A DNA stretch of 64,000 bases from assembly GCA_963753615.1 (NCBI GenBank), contig CAVWCW010000005.1, forward strand, positions 62,001 to 126,000, in the 5' to 3' direction. Within the stretch, counting starts at the first letter, position 1. Every line of letters starts with the position of its first letter. This stretch comes from CAVWCW01 sp963753615 (GTDB taxonomy: Bacteria > Pseudomonadota > Gammaproteobacteria > Chromatiales > Chromatiaceae). The translations under genes and the position numbers were made by a program. Shown in pieces: positions 56,389 to 64,000 of the stretch. The notes under the pieces were generated by a model. The model did no database searches, was not told the DNA's origin, and saw only the letters and a program-made list of their open reading frames with translations.

Positions 56389-58100
56389 CCCACGTCCAGC
56401 TCGCCGGCCTCGTCGAATTCCAGGTACAGGCAAAGCCCCTGGTCCGGCCCCAGGGTAGAGGGGTCGATCCGCTCCTCTTCCAGGCGCTGCAGGATATCGA
56501 TGCGGAAGTCGCCTTCCACCACCATGTCCTCGCCGTCGCAATCCAGGGCATAGCCCTCGCGCAGCAACACCGCGGTCGGATTATTGGGATCGCACTCCAG
56601 GGCCAGACCGCAGACGATGCCCCAGCCGTGCAGATGTTTGTTGTGCCAGCGCAGATCGCGCTCCTGGCACAGCCGATCCAGGGCATCCTGCACCGTGCCG
56701 ACCTCGGGCATCTCGCATACCTGATTGTCGAAGCAGATGTCGGCGGCCCGCAGGTCGGTCAGGCTCGGAAACTGGAACGGCTGGCAGGCCAGGTAGGGAT
56801 CGCATTCGCTGACGTCGGGCAGGCTCAGGCTGGCGTCCGCCGCCACCTCCGCCAGCAGCAGGTAGTGGTGGGGTTCGCCCCGGGGCGACACGCCGGCATC
56901 GGTGTCCGGGTCCACCAGCAGCACCTCGCCCTGTTGGTGAATCACCTCCCGCACGGGCACCGTCCAGTAGTCGCCGGCCAGCAGAGGATGGTCCGCCAGC
57001 TCGATCGCCAGGCTGAGCACCCGCAGCTCGATCCCCACCGTAGCGCCGCCCTGGGTAACATGCCCCGGCTTATCCGCGCCCACGCCGCTGGTCAGGTCGA
57101 TGCTGCCCTCGAAGCCCGCGCTCAACTGCCAGTCGCTGCCGCTCTTTTCGATCCGGCACCAGCCGTCCCAGCGGCGCACGAACTCCCTGGCCTCGGGGGC
57201 GGCGGCGGAAAATACCGAGACCAGCCCCGGGCGCTGGCCGTCGACAATGCGCAGGTTTGCCCCGTCGCGCCCGAGGTGGGCGCCCAGTCGCTGCTCCGTG
57301 ATCTCGTCGAAGAATTCATAGACGAATCGGTTGGCGGCGAAATCCTGGGGCACGTCGGCGCTGGCGTAGGCCTCGGCGCCGTTCTCCGACGACCACTTGA
57401 GCACCAGCGCCCGGGGCTCGTCGTCGGCGTCGTACTCGACGTCGTGCACCTCCGCCCGGAACAGGTAGTTGCCTACCGGCTCGTTGAGTTCCAGCTCGTC
57501 GGCACAGGGATCGCAGGGATCCGCACTGGTGGCCAGGCTGCGCAGCTCCAGGCGCAGGCGGGCATCTCCCAGCCTTGGATTGACGGCCTCGCACAGGGGA
57601 TCCAGTTCGGGGGCGCACCACTTGACCTGGGCCAGGGTCTGGGTGCGGGTGCTGGTGTCCGCCCCGTGCAGGCCGGGGTCGCGCAGCAGATCGTCCTGCA
57701 GCCAACCGACGCTGCGCTCCCAGACGTCCACATACAACCGGTGGGCGCCGGCGGGTAGCGCCGGAGCCTCAGGGTAATACAGCTGGTGGGCATAGGCGAA
57801 CTGGTCCGGGTCCGGGGCGTCCGCCGCCGCGCGCACCTGCGCCGGCACGCCGTCCACATAGACCCGGCCCCAATGCAGACTGGGGATCATCTGGTCGCCG
57901 GATTCGGTGACCTGCAACAGGGCCCCCTGGCGCGGAGTACCGCTGCCGATCACGTCCTGCAGGGCCGCGCTCAGGCGGTCCCGGGCCAGCAGCGCCTGTT
58001 CGGTCAGGTCCGAATCGGTCAGCATCCTGCCCTGCTGATGGCAGACCGCGGAGTAGTCTTTGGCGGGTTGGCGGCTGTTTCGCGATTTCTGAATTTTCAT
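56373..58100 (-). CDS. DUF6519-type eCIS-associated protein, first half
   Basis: The 575-residue product starts MKIQKSRNSRQPAKDYSAVC at ATG 58100 with GGAAG upstream. It contains the DUF6519-type N-terminal segment (QGRMLTDSDLTEQALL) and then beta-rich domains (HWGRVYVDGVPAQ; HLYVDVWERSVGW-type). It ends DEAGELDVGIEAL at TGA. The next frame continues with KLYDPEDQSW, so a +1 or -2 shift at 56376-56392 would join them. Such proteins occur in eCIS clusters near the baseplate genes; they may decorate the particle or help assembly. Confidence 0.7.
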   Translation of the reverse strand: MKIQKSRNSRQPAKDYSAVCHQQGRMLTDSDLTEQALLARDRLSAALQDVIGSGTPRQGALLQVTESGDQMIPSLHWGRVYVDGVPAQVRAAADAPDPDQFAYAHQLYYPEAPALPAGAHRLYVDVWERSVGWLQDDLLRDPGLHGADTSTRTQTLAQVKWCAPELDPLCEAVNPRLGDARLRLELRSLATSADPCDPCADELELNEPVGNYLFRAEVHDVEYDADDEPRALVLKWSSENGAEAYASADVPQDFAANRFVYEFFDEITEQRLGAHLGRDGANLRIVDGQRPGLVSVFSAAAPEAREFVRRWDGWCRIEKSGSDWQLSAGFEGSIDLTSGVGADKPGHVTQGGATVGIELRVLSLAIELADHPLLAGDYWTVPVREVIHQQGEVLLVDPDTDAGVSPRGEPHHYLLLAEVAADASLSLPDVSECDPYLACQPFQFPSLTDLRAADICFDNQVCEMPEVGTVQDALDRLCQERDLRWHNKHLHGWGIVCGLALECDPNNPTAVLLREGYALDCDGEDMVVEGDFRIDILQRLEEERIDPSTLGPDQGLCLYLEFDEAGELDVGIEAL

Positions 58101-58119
58101 ATTCGCATGTCTTCCGATG

Positions 58120-59760
58120 CTATTCCGATTCCACTTCGTTAATTTCACCCGGCAGATGGTGCAGCGAGGCGTCCGGGATCATCACCGGCTGGATGCCGGT
58201 GGGCAGAAAATCTTTCAGCTTGGTGACCACCGCCTGGCGGCTGGCCACCAGATAGAGGTGGTGATAGGCGCCCATCTCGCCGCCATCCTCGGCCCCGGTG
58301 GAGATCTCGTCGGGGGCCGCCGGGTGCAAGACGCCGCAACCCGGCTGGCCGAAGCTGAGGTTGTAGAACACCGCCCGCAGCCGCTGCTCGCGGTACAGGC
58401 GCATCTGGCCCTCGGGCTGCTGCGGCAGCAGGCTGGAGTAACGCAGACAGCCCGGACCGGGCAGGCTGGCCGGATCGTGATCCTTGCGGATCGGGCCGTT
58501 GAAGATACAGTCGCTGGCCTCCAGGCCCTGGGCGATGCTGGTGGTGAGCACGCTGCAGTACTGCAGCCGCGCCAGCCCCTTGGCGGCCTGCAGCCGTTTG
58601 AACAGGGAATTCTCGGCGCTCAGCACCGGACCCTCCAGGTCGGTGGAGTGCACCTCCGCCGCCAGCACCGCGCAACGGTCGAACTCCAGGCGCCCGCCGT
58701 CGGCCTCCACCGTGTGGCTGAACACCAGGCCCTCGAAGCGCCAGACCGGCGGTTCCACCAGGCCGGTGCCGCTGGGAACCTGCTCCAGCTTGACCCGCAT
58801 CCGGATCAGCACCGGCACATAGGGCCCCTGATCGAGGGAGCGGTTGCGCAAGACGGTGCGCTCGCCCTCCATCCGCACCTCCACCACAGCCAGAAACGCT
58901 TCGTTTTGCAGCAGGCCCTCGGACCAGTTAAAACGGTGCTCGGTAGCAGCGAAGAAACCCGCATGGGTGGGGGAGAACAGCAATACCCGGCGCGGATGGA
59001 AATGGCCCTGGCGCCAACCGGGATTGCGCAGGTCCGGGGTGCGCACCGAGGGATCGTCGAAGTAGCCCGGTATCCAATCCGGGTTCGCCGTGCCCAGGGG
59101 CAGCACGCTGTGCCCGGGCCTGCAATTCTGGGCACCGTGCAGGCTGCTCTGGCGCCAGCGATAGAGCTTGCCGTCGACCCCGCTCACCCGGGCCGCGGGA
59201 TTCTCCGGGCCGGCGGCCACCGCGGAGCCCAGGCAGCGCAGGTCGACGGTGCCGGCGGGCAGACCCGGATGCCGGGCCATTATCGGCGCCTGGCTGGAGG
59301 ACGGCTCGTCGCCGCTGTAGCCGTAGTTGCCGACCGCCAGCAGGGGCATGCCGACGCGGGCGGTGACGGCCACCCGTTTCCAGCCCTCGTGCACCACCAC
59401 CTCCAGGCCGCCCACCGCCTCGGCCACCTCGTCGACCACCCGCAGGGTGCCCTTGGCCTTGCGCCAGCCGATGGCATTGGCAATCTCCAGACGCTTCCCG
59501 GACTCCAGGGGCGAGACCATACGCACGTCCAGCAGGGCCGCGATATACGGCAGCAGCCAGGGCTGGGATTCGAGATCCAGGGGCTGGTCGGCGTCGGGGA
59601 AGATGTCGGCGTGGCGCTGCAGCAGGGTCTGTTGCAATTGATCCAGCAGCCGCCCGCAACCGGCCAGGAGCTTCTTCAGGTCGCCGCTGCCGTCGCGCTC
59701 CCGGTAGACCGCGGGCAGGATGCGGTAGAGCAGTTCGGCGTGGTCGTAGCTTTTGCTCAT
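58120..59760 (-). CDS. Phage tail protein I-like eCIS baseplate subunit
   Basis: The 546-residue protein begins with a tail-protein-I region (LLYRILPAVYRERDGSGDLK, then LLPYIAALLDVR and AIGWRKAKGTLRVVDEVAEA). Most of the rest is a beta-rich domain. Its stop lies 20 bases before the DUF6519 gene. P2 gpI and eCIS relatives sit at the baseplate wedge next to J-like proteins, which is the order here. Confidence 0.75.
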   Translation of the reverse strand: MSKSYDHAELLYRILPAVYRERDGSGDLKKLLAGCGRLLDQLQQTLLQRHADIFPDADQPLDLESQPWLLPYIAALLDVRMVSPLESGKRLEIANAIGWRKAKGTLRVVDEVAEAVGGLEVVVHEGWKRVAVTARVGMPLLAVGNYGYSGDEPSSSQAPIMARHPGLPAGTVDLRCLGSAVAAGPENPAARVSGVDGKLYRWRQSSLHGAQNCRPGHSVLPLGTANPDWIPGYFDDPSVRTPDLRNPGWRQGHFHPRRVLLFSPTHAGFFAATEHRFNWSEGLLQNEAFLAVVEVRMEGERTVLRNRSLDQGPYVPVLIRMRVKLEQVPSGTGLVEPPVWRFEGLVFSHTVEADGGRLEFDRCAVLAAEVHSTDLEGPVLSAENSLFKRLQAAKGLARLQYCSVLTTSIAQGLEASDCIFNGPIRKDHDPASLPGPGCLRYSSLLPQQPEGQMRLYREQRLRAVFYNLSFGQPGCGVLHPAAPDEISTGAEDGGEMGAYHHLYLVASRQAVVTKLKDFLPTGIQPVMIPDASLHHLPGEINEVESE

Positions 59761-59763
59761 GGC

Positions 59764-62586
59764 CTAGATCTCGTAGTCGCTGACGCTGATGTCCAGCGGA
59801 TAGGCGTCCGGGTCCAGGTACAGCAATTGGTTGGGCTGTACCGAGATCCGGCGAATGCCGCCGTCGTCGGCCTTGTGCAGGCGCGGGGGCTTGATGCCGC
59901 CGAGGGCCGCATAGGGCGTGTCGAGAATCTTGCAATGGCCGTTCTCCACCCCTTCGACCTGCTCCAACAAGGCGATCACCTCGCTGCGGAACAGGGGCTG
60001 GCCGAGGCGGCGTTGGTCGAGCGCCAGGCTGGTTTCCAGGTGCTCGCGCACCGCCTGCTCCACCTGTTTCTGGTCGTAGGCGGCCTGATCCACCATGATC
60101 GACAGGGACAAGGCGAGCGCAGCGGCTGGTAAGAGACCACCGTCACCGGGGTGCCCGGGGCCGCATGGGCCGCCAGATAGCTGCGGATCAGCTCGCCGGT
60201 CTCGGCGCCGGTGCTGAAAGTGGCGCCGCCAGCGGCCACCACCACCACCTCGATCAGGGGCCGGGCCGGGCGATCCGGCATCTTTTCGAAGGCCCGGGCC
60301 TGCCAGACCATGCTGTGATGGGCCGCCAGGTGGGTGAAATCGTCCAGCGAGACCGCTCGCTGCAGGGCCAGCACCGTGGCCGGGGCGCTCTCGCGCAGGG
60401 ACTCGGAGGACTCCTTGTCGGCGCCGCCGGAAGCGGCCAGGGGGGCGGCGAACCCCTCCACCAGCGGATTCGGGCGGGCGATCTTGGTCAGCCCCTGGGG
60501 CGCTAGATTGCCGTCCTCGCCGTAGCCGGTGCGATAGCGCACCCGCACGTTATCGGCGCCGGTGGGCAGGCGCCGGCCGTTGCGGCCGTCGCCGAAACAG
60601 GCCCAGAGCACCCCGTCCTCGTCCACCTCGACCTGATAGTGGTGATCCTCCGGGCCGGAGTCGGCCAGCGCTTCCACCTGCTCCCAGGCCCGCTCCCCCA
60701 CCCGCAGGCTGAGATCGGCCCGCACGCCGCTGGCAAAGCCCGCATCCGCCACCCAGGAGATGTCGTCCGCCGGCAGCCCGAAGCGCTGGTGGGTCCGAGA
60801 GGCATCCCCATTGCCGAGGATCTTCTCCGGCTGGGTCTCGCCGTGGCTGGCCGCCACCACATTGCCGTACAGGCTGCAGCCATGGCGGGTCAGCCCCGCG
60901 GCCTCGGGTTCCAGATGGAACGCCGGCTCCAGGTGCAGCCGGGCGCCGCCGCCGAGGGTGTCGATGTCCTTGAGTTGCAACGACACCGCATAGTCGTCGC
61001 CGGCGCAGAGCATCCGCTGCCCGAGCTGTAGCTGGTCCGCCAGTTCGGGGTCGGCCAGTTCCAGGATGCTGACCGCGTCGCTGCTGCTCGAACTCCAGGC
61101 CGGCTGGTTGTTGACTTGGTGGTCGCGGGGCCGCAACTGGTGCTTGAAGTCTCCGCGCAGCAGGCTCAGGGGCGAGACGCTGCCCTGCAGTTGGACCTCG
61201 AACCATTCCTCCTCCTGAGCAATGGCGCTGATCGGATAGGCCGCCTGGCTGCCGTCCCTCTTGGTCACCAGGGCCCAGCCGCCCGACGCCAGGTCCGAGG
61301 CCTTGCCGGAGAAGCGGATCTCGCTCACCGCCGCCTGCTTGACGACCGCGCTGTAGTCCTGTTCCGGGTAATAGATACGCTCGTCGTGGGGGCCGGTGAT
61401 GTAAAAGTAGTTGTCGGCGGCATCCCCGTCCTCGTCGGTAATCACCGTCTCCCTGATCGTCGCCGCGACCGCATTCAAATCCGGATCCACCAGGATGTCG
61501 CGGGAGCCCTCGTCCCCGTGCGGGAGCACATAGACCTGAGGTCCACCGGCGAGTTTCGGTTGGTCCTGGCGGTTCAGGCTCAGCGCCTTATGCAGTTGTT
61601 CGCCTTCGACCGGGGCGCTGCCACTGAGCTGGGCGTGCCCGGCCGCGATCTTTTCCACCCGCCGGGCGACCCAGTCGCCGCCCTGGTTGCCGAATAGGAT
61701 CTCCCCCTCCGCCAGATTGGTGCTCGCCTGCAGCAGGGCGCTGCCGTTCGCCGTTGGCCAGGGGCGCGACCACCAGCCCGGGCTGCAAGTGCAACTCGGT
61801 GTTGTGATACCGAAAACTCCCATCCGGCTGCCCGGCAAGGGGCTGCAGGCTCAGCGCTGGGGCCTCGGTGTCGATCGCCGACAATACCACCGGCACGCCC
61901 TTGCCCGGTCTTGCCAGCACTCCCAGGTCGCCCACGCTCAGGCCTTCGGGCAGGGTTTCCAGGGGGAAGTCGATCGCCGCCCCGCTGCCGATGGGAGTGG
62001 GGTTCTTGTCCCAGTCCAGCAGGTAGAGCCGGTTCAGATCGGCGCTGCCCTGCAGTTTGTCCGCGGTCTCGAAGATCACCGTGGGAGCGCCCGCCGCCGG
62101 TTGGTTCTTGAGCGCGAAGCCGGCCGCGACTTCTCCGCTCTCGCCGGTCTTGAACAGCAGGGCGACCTGGGTCTGGGCCGAGGCCGGGGGCGCCGGCCGA
62201 TAACCGAGCAGGCCCACCAGCTTGCGCAGGTTGTCCCACTCCACGGCGGTGGGCAGATAGGCCTCGTTGGCGTAGGCGTCGAGGTACTCCCCCAGCACAT
62301 GGGCGCTGCGGGCGAAGCTGCGCAGGATCTCCCAGGCGTAGTCCCGGCGCTCGTCGTAGTACTGGTCGAGCAGGCGCTTGCGGGTCTCGCGGCGGGTCTC
62401 GTCCGCCAGTTCCGGAAAGCGGGTGACCAGTTCCTGCCAGCTCGGTCCGTTGCCCTGGTCGAACAGGTGCGCCAACTGCTGGCGCAGGGTTTCGAGGTAG
62501 GTGACCGCGTTGCCGTCGATATAGCGGAATCGGCTCAGGCCGGCCCGGTTCCAACGCGTCAGGTCGGTCATTTGACTCAGTTTCAT
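59764..62586 (-). pseudogene. Baseplate J-like (Afp11/12-type) protein, two frameshifts
   Basis: Three frames form one baseplate J-like protein of about 940 residues. Frame 1 (from ATG 62586) carries RFRYIDGNAVTYLETLRQQL and LGEYLDAYANEAYLPTAVEW, and ends LHLQPGLVVAPLANG. Frame 2 continues SALLQASTNLAEGEILFGNQ to VTVVSYQPLR. Frame 3 starts MVDQAAYDQKQVEQAVREHL and ends DISVSDYEI. The first break coincides with a 7-base near-tandem repeat (GCCGTTC/GCCGTTG, 61743-61756). The second lies near 60100-60125. It should form the baseplate wedge. The frameshifts may be sequencing errors or real loss. Confidence 0.65.
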
Positions 62587-63788
62587 CCCGGCTTACCTCC
62601 GTGCAACTGGATGCGCAGGGAGCCCCGCTCGGGGCGGGTGGTGTCGTCTTCCAGCACCGCCACCTCGTGGCCTTCCAGGACGACGCGGCCGCTGCCCGAC
62701 TGGTCCCCATGGATGGAACCGACCCGTTTCATGCGGTTGATGCAGACCGACTCGACCCCGTCCAGGGCCATCAGCACCTCGATCAGGTCGCTGGCCACCA
62801 GGTCCTCGCCGAACCCCAGCTTGCCCGGGGCGAAAAAGCCGTCGCTCTGGTCCACCAGGGCGGCCCGCACCTCGTCCTGGATCTCGGAGCGGAAGTAGTC
62901 GCCGGCGATGCGCACCGAAATCGAGAGCACGATCCCCACTAGCAGCGCGTCGCGCAACAGCACCTCCTGGCCCACCATGCGCTGGCGCTCGATCAGATGC
63001 CGCAGCAGGGTGCGGGCGCTGCTGCCTTCGATCTGGGGCAGCTGGATATTCGGCTGGTCTTCGTCGACCAGTTCCTGGTCCTGGTAGTAGGCCAGCAGCT
63101 CGGCGCGGAAGCGCTCGAACGCCTGCTCCGGGTCGAGCGCGTCGCCGGCGATCTTCTGTTTGCTCAGGGGCTCGTCCAGCAGCAGGTTGTTGATCAGCCG
63201 CACCGCCACCACATGGCTGTGCCAGGCCCCGCTCCAAGCGGTATAGGCGTCGGCATCCAACACCAGGGGATGCGGCAATAGCTGGTCGCGGTAGTCGTCC
63301 TCGGTGACCATGCGGCGCTGCTGCTGGATCGATTCCGGCCCCCGAAGCTTGGCCTCGTCCATCAGGTGCGGATAGTAGTGCCAGAGTTTTTCCAGCGCCT
63401 GGTTGTCGGTGACTTCCGGCCCGGCATGCAGACGCGGCTTGTAGCCGATCATCTCCAGCATCCGGCGCACCGTGTCCGGGCGCCGGGCGGTCTCCAGAAA
63501 CGACTCGGCCTGAATCCGGTCGTGCATGTCGGAGAGCTGGTCGAGCACCACCGCCAGCGCTTCTACCAGCACCACCTCCATGTCCGCCGGGGTCCAGCTG
63601 CGGCGCTCGGGAAAGCGCGCCGCCAACTGCTCCAGCATAAACAGGCGGTAGCCGTCGTAGTCGCGCACGTCCCAGTCGAAGTCGTCGCCGACCTCTGGCA
63701 GGGGCGCGGGCAACTCCACCCGGCGCTGGCCGCAGTCGCCGCAGCCCTCGGAATAGACCAGCTTGACCTCCGGTTCATCCGCCATCAT
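62583..63788 (-). CDS. Second baseplate J-like eCIS subunit
   Basis: The 401-residue protein has RSWTPADMEVVLVEALAVVL, RIQAESFLETARRPDTVRRM and LEMIGYKPR, the classic N-terminal signature of baseplate J-like proteins, and a C-terminal DLIEVLMALDGVESVCIN. ATG 63788 overlaps the upstream gene's stop and the frame ends overlapping the next gene by four bases, so the three are coupled. Confidence 0.8.
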   Translation of the reverse strand: MMADEPEVKLVYSEGCGDCGQRRVELPAPLPEVGDDFDWDVRDYDGYRLFMLEQLAARFPERRSWTPADMEVVLVEALAVVLDQLSDMHDRIQAESFLETARRPDTVRRMLEMIGYKPRLHAGPEVTDNQALEKLWHYYPHLMDEAKLRGPESIQQQRRMVTEDDYRDQLLPHPLVLDADAYTAWSGAWHSHVVAVRLINNLLLDEPLSKQKIAGDALDPEQAFERFRAELLAYYQDQELVDEDQPNIQLPQIEGSSARTLLRHLIERQRMVGQEVLLRDALLVGIVLSISVRIAGDYFRSEIQDEVRAALVDQSDGFFAPGKLGFGEDLVASDLIEVLMALDGVESVCINRMKRVGSIHGDQSGSGRVVLEGHEVAVLEDDTTRPERGSLRIQLHGGKPG

Positions 63789-64000
63789 TCATCTCCGTTG
63801 AGCACGAATTCGAGCTTTTCCGAGTGCTGCAGGGCCGCCATCTGGTAGCCGATAAGGATCTTCAGCCGCTCGTTCTCGCCGCTCACCTCCACCGAGATGG
63901 ACTCCGGCAGGACCTCGCCCTTGAGGGCCTCGGCCAGGGTGCCGAGCAGGCGTTTCTTCACCAGTTCCCAGAGCGGCGAGCTGTTCGGCTCGAACACCAG
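63785..64000 (-). CDS. Small eCIS protein, partial (runs off the window end)
   Basis: The frame is open to the window end, giving at least 71 residues (FEPNSSPLWELVKKRLLGTL, ending KLEFVLNGDE). No family was recognised. It overlaps the next gene's start, so it belongs to the same operon. The true start lies outside or at the window edge. Confidence 0.6.
   Translation of the reverse strand: MVFEPNSSPLWELVKKRLLGTLAEALKGEVLPESISVEVSGENERLKILIGYQMAALQHSEKLEFVLNGDE

Noticed and set aside
56389..56686. N-terminal extension of the frame at 53759-56686
   Set aside because: This part is Trp/Arg-rich and out of frame with the DUF6519 gene that clearly codes there; it is not a real start.

Overview
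The window is high-GC bacterial chromosome, most likely from a gammaproteobacterium of the Chromatiales / sulfur-oxidiser type. The pointers are an adjacent PA2779/PA2778-type gene pair, LptF/LptG, a CzcA-type RND pump, a relic of a CbbR-aldolase (Calvin-cycle) locus, a nine-heme c-type cytochrome and redox-repair genes. The lineage is inferred; no rRNA, tRNA or other marker gene was seen.

Region 1 (1-13.2 kb) looks like a sphingolipid/ceramide locus. It holds a sugar-phosphate-type nucleotidyltransferase, a fatty-acyl-AMP ligase, a CerR-like extended SDR, an acyl carrier protein, a CDP-alcohol phosphatidyltransferase, a lipid kinase, a Tam41-like phosphatidate cytidylyltransferase homologue, an Asp/Asn beta-hydroxylase (LpxO-like), LptG and LptF, a calcineurin-type phosphoesterase and a serine palmitoyltransferase-type oxoamine synthase. 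Together they could prime an acyl chain on a dedicated ACP, condense it with serine, reduce, phosphorylate and CMP-activate the base or ceramide, attach a phospho-alcohol head group, hydroxylate the acyl chain and export the lipid. No ceramide synthase is visible in the window.

Region 2 (13.4-15 kb) is a decayed divergent pair: a class II aldolase fused to a Dabb domain, and a cbbR-type LysR gene. Both have lost their 5' ends to what looks like one deletion, and each carries a frameshift. Region 3 (15-21.5 kb) is a minus-strand run headed by a short LOV blue-light receptor, followed by a PPOX flavoprotein, a PEP-utilising-type enzyme, DUF427, DUF4174, an FAD amine oxidase and DUF2189.

Region 4 (21.6-33.4 kb) holds the PA2779/PA2778 pair, a TlpA-type thioredoxin, a nine-heme PKD cytochrome, an MsrB-glutaredoxin-thioredoxin reductase triple fusion, an EEP-family protein, a redoxin and a frameshifted DsbD. 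Region 5 (33.5-38.1 kb) is an RND metal efflux pair without an outer-membrane partner. Region 6 (38.2-48.9 kb) has Rhs debris, a 1,360-residue surface protein (acidic repeats, PKD, GEVED and FG-GAP-like repeats), DUF4870, a zinc-ribbon protein, a nitroreductase and a two-TM exported protein.

Region 7 (49.1-64 kb) is the end of an extracellular contractile injection system (eCIS) or tailocin-like locus on the minus strand. It contains two baseplate J-like proteins, a tail protein I-like subunit, a DUF6519-type protein, a large coiled-coil protein and a DUF4157 protein ending in a probable nuclease domain. The sheath, tube and ATPase genes must lie beyond base 64000. The J-like gene has two frameshifts and the DUF6519 junction a third. 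A dispersed four-hairpin repeat occurs at three places (21.7, 27.5 and 49.0 kb).
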